From Devosia rhodophyticola (GTDB lineage: Bacteria; Pseudomonadota; Alphaproteobacteria; Rhizobiales; Devosiaceae), in assembly GCF_028816475.1 (NCBI RefSeq), contig NZ_CP118247.1:1674001-1738000 (forward strand): a stretch of 64,000 nt of DNA. Reading direction: 5' to 3'. The notes beneath the pieces are model-generated. The model was not told the origin of the DNA. It worked only from the letters and a program-made list of their open reading frames with translations, and did not search any database. Made by a program: the position numbers and the translations under genes. Shown here in pieces: positions 56,855 to 64,000 of this stretch; within the stretch, counting starts at the first letter, position 1; the number at the start of each line of letters is the position of its first letter.

Positions 56855-58122
56855 TGATTGGCCTTCCACTTCGCGTATTCGGCAGTCAGAATTCCGGCCC
56901 ATTCATCGGCCAGGTCCTGCGCGGTACGTTGACCAAGCAGGGCTTCCTGCGACGTTTCTGGGACGGTCACGCTGGCAAATTCAGAGAAGCCTGCCAGATA
57001 AGTCGGCATGATAGTTGGCACGTAATTTGAGTTGTTGAGCTCTTCAAACCAACCCTTGAACTGTTCGGTTGCATAGAATGGGTCTTTGTCGGCCCCGGTG
57101 TGAATCGGCAGAACGCCGACCCGCTTGGCGAATATGGCATTGCTTTCTGGACTGGACAGCGACGCAATCAGTGCGAAGGCCTCGTCCTTGTGTTCGGATG
57201 CGTTGAAAATCGACCAACCGGAATAACCGATGGTGGGGAACGCTTTGCCGGACGGACCCGTTGGCATTGGTGCAACGGCGAAATCTTCGGCAGGCATCCG
57301 TTCGGAAACGGCGATCAGCGCATCGGGATCCTGATCAAGAAAGGCACACGTGCCTGAATAAAAACCAGCGACAATTTCGTTAAAGCCCCAAGTCACAGCA
57401 TCCTTGGGTGCATAGCCTTTCTGGTATAGATCAAGCAGGAACTGAATGCCTTTGACGGAGCCCGGCTCGTTAATGCGGCTCTTACCGTCGGCGGTGAAAA
57501 ACTCGTTGGTGCCATTCTCGACTGCGGCCATCATGATCCAGCCGTTGGTGCCACCGACCCCACCACGCAGGCAGTAGCCATACTTGCCGGGAAGAGCAGA
57601 AACCTTTTTCGATGCTTCCATGAATTCGTCCATGGTTGCGGGTGGCGCTGTTACACCGGCCTCAGCCAGCAATTTTTTATTGTAGAACATGGCCCGCAGA
57701 TAGAACCCGTATGGGATCATATATGTCTTGCCATCGACCAGCGTTGCCATGTCGATCGTCTTTTGAGTCAAGGTTTTGGCCCCATCCCATGTGGGTAAAT
57801 AGGTTTCCAGATCAACGAGTTGACCGGACCCACCATACTGGGCGACCCAAGTATCGGGCATTTCGATAACGTCGGGAATATCCCCGCCTGCGACCATGGT
57901 CGCAACTTTTTCGAAGGCCTGCCCCCAGGGCAGCGACGTGATCTCGACAGTGACGCCTGGATTGGAGGCTTCAAATGTGCCGATCATCTGCTTCAGCGTT
58001 TCTGTCCGCTCCGGGCTGGTAATTACTTCGACCAGCTTGAGCGTGGTTTCGGCCATGGTCGCGGTTGCGCTGAGCATAACACTCAGGGCAACCACGCCGA
58101 CGGATACCATCAGTTTTCTCAT
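56851..58122 (-). CDS. CUT1 extracellular solute-binding protein (family 1)
   Basis: 423-residue periplasmic binding protein with an N-terminal signal peptide (KLMVSVGVVALSVMLSATATM, cut near MAE; position approximate). SBP family 1 features: TFEASNPGVTVEITSLPWGQ, GGDIPDVIEMPDTWVAQYGG and the terminal TAEYAKWKANQ. CUT1 systems usually carry oligosaccharides, glycerol-3-phosphate or similar ligands. The neighbouring PLP enzyme hints at a ligand containing an amino-acid or sulfur group, which is speculative. It lies 38 bp downstream of that gene. Confidence 0.92.
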   Translation of the reverse strand: MRKLMVSVGVVALSVMLSATATMAETTLKLVEVITSPERTETLKQMIGTFEASNPGVTVEITSLPWGQAFEKVATMVAGGDIPDVIEMPDTWVAQYGGSGQLVDLETYLPTWDGAKTLTQKTIDMATLVDGKTYMIPYGFYLRAMFYNKKLLAEAGVTAPPATMDEFMEASKKVSALPGKYGYCLRGGVGGTNGWIMMAAVENGTNEFFTADGKSRINEPGSVKGIQFLLDLYQKGYAPKDAVTWGFNEIVAGFYSGTCAFLDQDPDALIAVSERMPAEDFAVAPMPTGPSGKAFPTIGYSGWSIFNASEHKDEAFALIASLSSPESNAIFAKRVGVLPIHTGADKDPFYATEQFKGWFEELNNSNYVPTIMPTYLAGFSEFASVTVPETSQEALLGQRTAQDLADEWAGILTAEYAKWKANQ

Positions 58123-58160
58123 AGTCTGTTTCCTTCCCTATTGGTCTTTGCCCTCTCCCC

Positions 58161-59336
58161 TCAGAGACGGCTCTTGCTAAGTGCCTGTGCGATATCGGCC
58201 CAAAGTTCTTCAACATTTTCCAAACCAACGCTCAGCCGAACCAGGTTCTCGGAAACACCAAACTCATCAAGCGAGTTACGTTCCGATTTCTGCTGCAAAC
58301 CGGCCTTGGTAGGAAACATTATGGTTTCAAATCCGCCCCAACTAACGCCCAATCGAACAATTTCGAAAGCGTTGCAAAAGCTGCGGATGTCGCCTTTTTC
58401 GCTCAACTCGAACGACAGCAGTCCCGAGCTGCCATGCAGGGTGGGCGTTGAACCGGCCTTGGCGAAATTGACCTTTTGGATCAAGGCGTGATTGGCCAAA
58501 CGCTCGGCTATGAGCGCTGCCGATTTACCGTGGCGTTCCATGCGCAGATCAAGTGTGCGCAGGCCACGCACCAGCAACCAGGCATCGAGCGGCCCCAGCT
58601 TGGCACCAAACAGCGGCACGATCGTATTGATCACGGTCTGCATGGCGGCATGCGAACCCGAAACGACACCAGCGACTGTGTCGGAATGACCTGAAATATA
58701 TTTGGAGGCTGAGTGCACCACGAGGTCGATGCCGTGCCTCAAAGGCAATTGATTGACCGGGGTAGCCCAGGAATTGTCAATCATGGTTTTGGCGCCGTGC
58801 GCCTTGGCGTGCGCCACCACCTTGGTGATATCGACAACATCAAAGGTAACGCTGACCGGACTTTCCAGCACCACCAACTTAACCCCGTCATAAATGGACG
58901 GGTTATTTTCAAGCTCGGCGGCTGAATGGTAGGTGGTGGTGACGCCGAACGCCGTCATCACCCGCTCCAGAAGCCGGTAGGTGTCGGGATAAATGTTGCG
59001 CACGCAAATGATACGGTCACTTTGCTTGACAACTGACAGGATCGCTCCAGCAACGGCGGCAATACCGGAAGCAAAACCGGCAGCGCAATCTGCGCCCTCC
59101 GCCTTGGCGAACAGGCGCTCAAACTCACGCACCGTGGGATTGTCGATGCGGCTATAGAACGGGTGATCAATTTCCTCGCGGAAACGGGAGACCAGTTCGT
59201 CATAAGATTTGAAGGTAAACAACGATGTTTGATAGATGGGCGGGACGGGTGAGCCCATCTCGTTGGGATAACACTCCGCCATCGCGGTCGCTAGCGAAAT
59301 GGGCAGGTCGGTGGTGGACCGGCAATCTGTATTCAT
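58161..59336 (-). CDS. Trans-sulfuration PLP enzyme (Cys/Met metabolism family, methionine gamma-lyase-like)
   Basis: 391-residue fold-type I PLP enzyme of the cystathionine gamma-synthase/beta-lyase/methionine gamma-lyase family. The PLP lysine is K212 in VVHSASKYISGHSDTVAGVV; YSRIDNPTVREFERLFAKAE and TMIDNSWATPVNQLPLRHGI are typical. Whether it is a synthase or lyase is not readable from these motifs. The adjacent AceE/MdeB-like E1 and Lrp-type regulator suggest a gamma-lyase giving 2-oxobutyrate. ATG overlaps the GntR stop as ATGA. Confidence 0.88.
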   Translation of the reverse strand: MNTDCRSTTDLPISLATAMAECYPNEMGSPVPPIYQTSLFTFKSYDELVSRFREEIDHPFYSRIDNPTVREFERLFAKAEGADCAAGFASGIAAVAGAILSVVKQSDRIICVRNIYPDTYRLLERVMTAFGVTTTYHSAAELENNPSIYDGVKLVVLESPVSVTFDVVDITKVVAHAKAHGAKTMIDNSWATPVNQLPLRHGIDLVVHSASKYISGHSDTVAGVVSGSHAAMQTVINTIVPLFGAKLGPLDAWLLVRGLRTLDLRMERHGKSAALIAERLANHALIQKVNFAKAGSTPTLHGSSGLLSFELSEKGDIRSFCNAFEIVRLGVSWGGFETIMFPTKAGLQQKSERNSLDEFGVSENLVRLSVGLENVEELWADIAQALSKSRL

Positions 59337-60094
59337 TTGATGGTTTGCCTTACTTCTTCTTCAACAAGATCGATGATGGCCTCGATGGCGTGGACCGCGC
59401 GGTCCGGGTCGCCTGCCAAAACCGCGTCGCATAGTTCACCATGCAGCGCGAACGAGGACATACCAATGTCGTCCTGTCCGAACGGGACCCTGTAGATGCG
59501 ATGGAAAGCACCATCGAGTTCGCGAATAAGCTGGCCAAACAGCGGATTACCCGAAGCATCATAAATGGCGATGTGGAAGGCCGCGTCCGCATTGCGCCAT
59601 GGCCGTCCAGAATCGAGCGTCTGCATCAACAGATCATATTTTTCTCGGATCAGATTGCGCTGTGCCTCGGTGGCGTGCAGCGCGGCCTCACGCATTACTG
59701 CCACTTCTAGTGCGCGGCGAACTTGGGTGGTACGCAGCAGCGCCACGCCCTCCAACTGCAAATTGAAGGGAACGTTAAAGGTGTGCGAATTCACCTCAGC
59801 AACCAGATAAGTCCCCGCGCCCTTGCGGCGGCGGACGATGCCAAGGCTTTCCCAGCCCCTTAGCGCTTCGCGAATGGTGGAACGGCTGACCTGCAGACGC
59901 TCGGCCAAAGTCGTTTCGGACGGGATAAGGTCTCCAACGAGCAGCCCTGCCTGCTCGATCATGGTCGCAAGCGCATCCAGAACCGCGGTATTTCGAGTTT
60001 GATTGATTATGGGCTTGAGAAATGACGCGGCTTCAGCTGAAGCGCGCTTGTCACCTTGGCGATCGCCAGCGTTTTTGCTCGAACGACTTCCCAC
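59333..60094 (-). CDS. FadR-subfamily GntR transcriptional regulator
   Basis: 253-residue regulator. The winged helix covers about 35-100, with IPSETTLAERLQVSRSTIRE and ALRGWESLGIVRRRKGAGTY. The C-terminal FCD domain includes RRALEVAVMREAALHA and DAAFHIAIYDASGNPLFGQL, whose aspartate/histidines would bind a metal and the effector. GTG start at 60094. First gene of the operon running to 53991, so it is probably an autoregulated repressor of the PLP enzyme and transporter. A TTGT-N3-ACAG element lies 49 bp upstream. Confidence 0.92.
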   Translation of the reverse strand: MGSRSSKNAGDRQGDKRASAEAASFLKPIINQTRNTAVLDALATMIEQAGLLVGDLIPSETTLAERLQVSRSTIREALRGWESLGIVRRRKGAGTYLVAEVNSHTFNVPFNLQLEGVALLRTTQVRRALEVAVMREAALHATEAQRNLIREKYDLLMQTLDSGRPWRNADAAFHIAIYDASGNPLFGQLIRELDGAFHRIYRVPFGQDDIGMSSFALHGELCDAVLAGDPDRAVHAIEAIIDLVEEEVRQTIK

Positions 60095-60142
60095 CTAAAA
60101 CTCACTCCTCCAGTCCTGAAGATCGTACCTGTAGGTTATCAG

Positions 60143-60153
60143 TTGTCGGACAG
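60143..60153. promoter_or_regulatory. Possible GntR/FadR-type operator
   Basis: TTGTCGGACAG contains the odd palindrome TGTC-G-GACA and resembles the TTGT-N3-ACAA sites of FadR-type regulators. It lies 49 bp upstream of the GTG start of the GntR gene. The match is short, so confidence is modest. Confidence 0.4.
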
Positions 60154-60332
60154 GTTGTATATGCAATGGTAATGACTTTTTTGAGTTGGCCCGGACTGAG
60201 GCCAATTCGAGGTAACGCCATCATTCTGCTGAAATATGGCGCTGCTCTTCAAGGCCACACTCCCTGTTCGGTTCACAGCGCCCGCTTGTCGACGAAACAG
60301 TAAAGCCCGTTCCCCGCTGTCGATTACTTCTG

Positions 60333-62707
60333 TCATACCCAGTTTGTGCTGCGACCGGCCGTCAGTTCATTGACCTTTTCAACAATGCTTTTCGTATCAA
60401 TTCCGAAGTGTCGGTAGAGGTCCGCAATCGTCCCGGTTTGCCCAAAATGTTCGACTCCCAGTGGAATTGTTCGGTGTCCCTGCACAGAACCGAGCCAGGC
60501 CAGTGTCGCGGGATGACCGTCGATGACGGTTACCAATCGGCAATGTTGTGGCAATTGCTGCATGAGACGCTCGACATGGCCGATTGCTCCACGATTGCCG
60601 CGCGTGCGAGCGCGTTGCGCGGCTGTCCATCCGGCGTTCAGTCTGTCGGCCGAGGTCACCGCCAGTACACCGATATCGCGACGATGCTCCGCCAGCAGCC
60701 CCGCTGCCTGAATGGCCTCCGGCGCAACGGCGCCCTGATAGACAATCGCCACGTCACAGTTGGGGCCAGGCTGGCGAAGCCAATATGCCCCGTCGATTAC
60801 GCCTTGCCGCCAATCTTGGGTGGAACGAGGCTCAGGTTGTTCGATTGGATTGGTCGATAGCCGCAAATAGATTGCCCCCCGGTCTCGTCTCGCAACCAGG
60901 TGCGCTCGTCCGGAACGTCCTCCCCGCTTCGTTGCACGTAGCCGAAGGCCCATTCCATGATGACGGCCAGCTCATCGGCAAATGCAGGCTCAAACGCTGC
61001 CAAGCCGTCCTGGCTCATTCCAATTAACGGCGTGCCTATAGATTGGTGCGCGCCGCCTTCAGGGGCCAGAGTAACGCCCGACGGCGTTCCGGCAACGATG
61101 AAGCGCGCCCCTTGATAACAGGCGTAGTTGAGTGCATCCAAACCACGGGCGACGAAGGGGTCGTAAAGCGTGCCAACAGGGATCAGGCGCTTGCCAAACA
61201 GCGAATGAGCCAAGCCTGCTGCGCCCAAAAGCAGAAACAGGTTCATCTCGGCAATACCAAGTTCGATATGCTGCCCCTGGGGTGTAAACTCCCATTTTGC
61301 AGTTGAAGGAATACGGTGTTCAATGAAGGCATCTGCACGCGGGGCGCGTGCAAATAGCTTACGCCGGTTCACCCAGGGGCCGAGGTTGGTTGTTCCTGTC
61401 ACATCAGGAGAGGTTGTCACGATACGTTCCGCGAGTGGACTATTGCCCTTCGACAGTCCATCGAGGATCTTGCCGAAGGCCATCTGCGTCGAAATCTCAC
61501 GTTCGGGATCAAGCTTTATAGGCGGCACCGGCAAAGTGTCATCAACATAGCGCCTGCGGCCTTTTGCAAAGAAGGGAACCTGATCCAGGTACGCTTGCAG
61601 TGCAATTTTGTCGTCGACAGCTGCAAACTTGTCCCACTCCTGCCCTTCGGGCACTCCAAGGTGCTTTTGCCATTCAGCCATCTGGGCTTTGGTCATAAGC
61701 CCACCATGGTTGTCCTTGTGGCCAGCAATGGGCGTGCCCCAGCCCTTGATGGTATAGGCGAGAAAGCAGGTTGGGCGATCATCAGTCACGCTCGCAAACA
61801 CCTCGGACAGCGTCGTCACGCAGTTCCCACCAAGGTTTTCCATCAGGGCCGCAAGTTCTGCGTCAGATCGTTTGCCGATCAGCGCGCTTACCGGCCCCTG
61901 ATCACCGAGCTCCTCTTCCAACCGCTTCCGCCAAACCGCGCCGCCTTGATAGGTCAGCGCTGCATATTGCTGGTTCGGGCAGGCGTCGATCCAGTCGCGC
62001 AGGGCAATGCCGCCCTCTTCCTTAAACGCGGCGCGCTGCAGAACGCCATGCTTAACCCGAATGACATGCCAGCCGAAGGCTTCAAAGATTTTTTCAATCC
62101 GCCCGAACAGGCCCTCGTGCACAACACCATCTAGTGACTGACGGTTATAATCTATGACCCACCAGCAGTTGCGCAGATCGTTCTTCCAGCCTTCTTGCAG
62201 CGCCTCGTAAACATTGCCTTCGTCCAGTTCGGCATCGCCGACCAGCGCCACGTGCCGACCGAGCAGTAAATCGCGTCCCCAGTCTTTGGTCTGGATATAA
62301 TCCTGAATGATTGATCCGAATGCGGTGATCGCCACGCCCAGCCCCACGGACCCCGTGGAGTAATCGACATCGCTTATGTCCTTGGTGCGACTAGGGTAGC
62401 TCTGGACACCGCCAAATCCGCGAAAGTTCTGCATTTTTTCAAGAGTCTGATTGCCCATCAGATATTGCATGGCGTGAAAGATCGGCGAGGCATGAGGTTT
62501 GACCGCAACGCGATCCTCTGGACGCAATGCAGAAAAATATAACGCCGTCATGATTGACACCATCGAGGCCGAACTCGCCTGATGGCCACCAATTTTGATG
62601 CCGTCCACTTTGGGGCGGATGTGATTGGCGGAATGGATCATCCAGTGCGAGAGCCATAGAAGGCGCGCTTCGATAGTTTTGAGATGGAACGCGTCGTCGT
62701 GGGTCAT
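60333..62707 (-). CDS. AceE/MdeB-like 2-oxoacid dehydrogenase E1 (transketolase fold), frameshifted near 3' end
   Basis: Thiamine-diphosphate E1 of the homodimeric pyruvate dehydrogenase (COG2609) group, about 791 residues when repaired. Signatures: IRPKVDGIKIGGHQASSASM, VKPHASPIFHAMQYLMGNQT, and the ThDP/Mg region VGDAELDEGNVYEALQEGWK to VIDYNRQSLDG. The frame breaks after RDETGG at six Gs on the coding strand (60875-60880); a seventh G gives AIYLRLSTNPIEQPE and the normal C-terminal domain to 60333. ATG 62707 has an AGGA box. No E2/E3 genes are adjacent. Substrate may be 2-oxobutyrate, by analogy with MdeB of Pseudomonas putida. Confidence 0.87.
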
Positions 62708-62833
62708 GAAAAAGTCCTGCAGAGAGACGTTGTCTCGCATAACTATATCAACGACATCACACATGTTTTCGTTCTTTTTCGCTCGATTTTGTTGATTTTT
62801 TGGTTATTTATATCAAAAAAATTGGAGTTTGTG

Positions 62834-63307
62834 ATGATTGCGACTAAGTTTGATCCGCACGACATAGCCATCCTCCGGCTTTTGCAGCGCGAAGGCCGGA
62901 TATCGATCAACGACCTTGCCGAGAGGGTCGGCCTTAGCCCCAGCCCGGTTGCACGGCGCCTCCGCATTCTGGAGGAAGCGGGCATTGTCACAGGCTATGC
63001 CGCGCTAATTGACGAGGCGGCCCTTGGCTACGAGTTTTCGGTGTTTGTATCGGTCAAGCTCGACCGGCAGGTCGATGACGCTCTGGCGCGGTTTGAATCC
63101 GCTATACGGAGCTTTCCTGAGGTCGTCGATTGCTGGCTGATGACGGGAAATCGCGACTATTTATTGCGGGTAGCTACCCGTGGGCTCGCCGACTTTGAGC
63201 GCTTTCTGACGGGCACCTTCACCAAAATCCCGGGCGTGGCCTCAATCGAAAGCTCAATACCGCTACGCAGGGTAAAAGCCGGGCTGGCACGCACTCTTGA
63301 TAGCTAG
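62834..63307 (+). CDS. Lrp/AsnC family transcriptional regulator
   Basis: 157-residue regulator with the AsnC helix-turn-helix (DPHDIAILRLLQREGRISIN, DLAERVGLSPSPVARRLRIL) and the RAM ligand-binding domain (EFSVFVSVKLDRQVDDALAR, VVDCWLMTGNRDYLLRVATR). ATG 62834 follows GGAG. It is divergent from the E1 gene across an AT-rich stretch (about 62.74-62.83 kb) unlike the GC-rich surroundings, a good place for Lrp-type binding. The arrangement matches mdeR opposite mdeB, so it probably activates the E1 gene in response to an amino acid. Confidence 0.92.
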   Translation: MIATKFDPHDIAILRLLQREGRISINDLAERVGLSPSPVARRLRILEEAGIVTGYAALIDEAALGYEFSVFVSVKLDRQVDDALARFESAIRSFPEVVDCWLMTGNRDYLLRVATRGLADFERFLTGTFTKIPGVASIESSIPLRRVKAGLARTLDS

Positions 63308-63556
63308 AAACCGAATGAACAACGTTCAACGCAAGTTGCTGCGCACGTTGGCGCCAGGGACGTGAGAAATTGTCTGCGTTGAGCAACACTGGTTTTTACA
63401 TGCCTGTGTTTAAACTCTCTGTCCACCTTTGCCGCTCGCACGCGCGGGTAAACCGCAAGAAAGCTGCCTGCATGGGGCTGAGTCGCGTGCACCTGCCAAT
63501 GGGCTGCGCGATGGATCATCCAGGCGCTCGGATTAGTTGTGTGCGTCCAGTTTCCC

Positions 63557-64000
63557 CTAAAGACTGCGCTGCATATGAACGATATCGAGCCATTGGTCGA
63601 ATTTTAGCCCCAGACCGGTGTGCAGGCCGATGTGGCTGAAGCCGAATTTTTCGTGCAGGCGAATGGAGGATTGGGTGCCGGCGGTGATCACGGCGATCAT
63701 TTGTTTGAATCCATAAGCCTGGCTCTGGGCGATCAGCTCGGCCAGCATGGTGCCGCCAAGGCCCTTGCCGACGGCGTCGGGATGCAGATAAAGCGAATCC
63801 TCGCAGGTAAAACGGTAGGCGGGGCGGGGGCGGTAGGTCGAGGCATAGGCGTAGCCCAAAACCTTGTCGTCTTGCTGCGCCACGATCACTGGATGGCCCT
63901 GCGCCAGCATGGCCCCGAACTTGGTCGCCATCTTTGCTTCACTGGGGGCTTCGGTATCAAAGGTGACGACCGAGGTTTCCACATAGTGGCGGTAAATGCC
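63557..64000 (-). CDS. GNAT N-acetyltransferase, phosphinothricin-acetyltransferase-like (5' end outside window)
   Basis: The visible 147 residues start mid-gene with GIYRHYVETSVVTFDTEAPS and continue with the acetyl-CoA loop LHPDAVGKGLGGTMLAELIA (consensus Q/R-x-x-G-x-G/A varies here as VGKGLGG), then IAVITAGTQSSIRLHEKFGF and a conserved ending. This is the pattern of the PAT/YncA family, which acetylates phosphinothricin-like amines or methionine sulfone/sulfoximine. The start lies beyond position 64000. The 249-bp gap to the Lrp gene shows no recognisable feature. Confidence 0.88.
   Translation of the reverse strand, partial: GIYRHYVETSVVTFDTEAPSEAKMATKFGAMLAQGHPVIVAQQDDKVLGYAYASTYRPRPAYRFTCEDSLYLHPDAVGKGLGGTMLAELIAQSQAYGFKQMIAVITAGTQSSIRLHEKFGFSHIGLHTGLGLKFDQWLDIVHMQRSL

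Overview
The window is a piece of an alphaproteobacterial chromosome, most likely from the order Hyphomicrobiales (Rhizobiales). A Devosiaceae-like organism is my tentative guess. The reasons are gene content and order: leuS/yggS next to an OmpR-type regulator, xth, lolA and ftsK; glnK-amtB; rplS, trmD, rimM, rpsP and ffh; dapF-mtaB-ftsY-yciB; and tsaD/gpsA divergent from hemC-hemD-mitofilin-hemY. A Rhizobiales-style palindromic intergenic repeat lies at about 30.3 kb. The DNA is GC-rich and most stop/start pairs overlap as ATGA or GTGA.

Layout. Positions 1-12.8 kb: housekeeping genes (leuS, yggS, response regulator, xth, lolA, ftsK), the nitrogen pair glnK-amtB with a probable sigma-54 promoter and NtrC site, a UbiH-type hydroxylase, and the Trm112, LON-domain and YbbN genes. 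12.9-18.9 kb: tRNA-Gly, a hydroxypyruvate isomerase-like gene, a frameshifted RlmD-type methyltransferase, a large D-lactate dehydrogenase-like FAD/Fe-S protein and a PadR regulator. 19-33.7 kb: translation and secretion genes (rplS, trmD, rimM, rpsP, ffh, mtaB, ftsY, tsaD), with an inserted truncated-globin gene and an unusual Fe(II)/2OG-oxygenase-like plus acetyltransferase pair. 33.7-38.2 kb: haem genes ending at tRNA-Thr.

38.3-45.1 kb is a probable island beside tRNA-Thr. It carries a type I restriction-modification operon in the transcribed order small ORF, tyrosine recombinase, hsdM, hsdS, small zinc-binding protein, hsdR. 45.3-53.5 kb is a catabolic cluster: two tandem SelA/DgaE-like PLP enzymes, RidA, a polar amino-acid ABC transporter, a divergent IclR regulator and a DadA-like FAD oxidase. 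This is consistent with breakdown of an unidentified amino acid or amino-sugar acid through imine/enamine intermediates. 53.5-54 kb is scar DNA with an IS3-type transposase remnant. 54-63.3 kb holds a GntR-controlled operon (trans-sulfuration PLP enzyme plus CUT1 ABC transporter) next to an AceE/MdeB-like E1 and a divergent Lrp-type regulator. Apart from the sugar-type transporter and GntR gene, this resembles the mdeRBA methionine gamma-lyase module. A partial acetyltransferase closes the window.

A striking property of the sequence is a series of single-base frameshifts, mostly in homopolymer runs, in otherwise well-conserved genes: rlmD-like, ffh, the oxygenase-like gene, hemC, hsdS, the iclR-type gene and the mdeB-like gene. 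The amino-acid ABC ATPase also has a damaged 3' end. Because ffh and hemC are normally essential or nearly so, I think most of these are sequencing or assembly errors. I annotate the repaired spans and flag each site.
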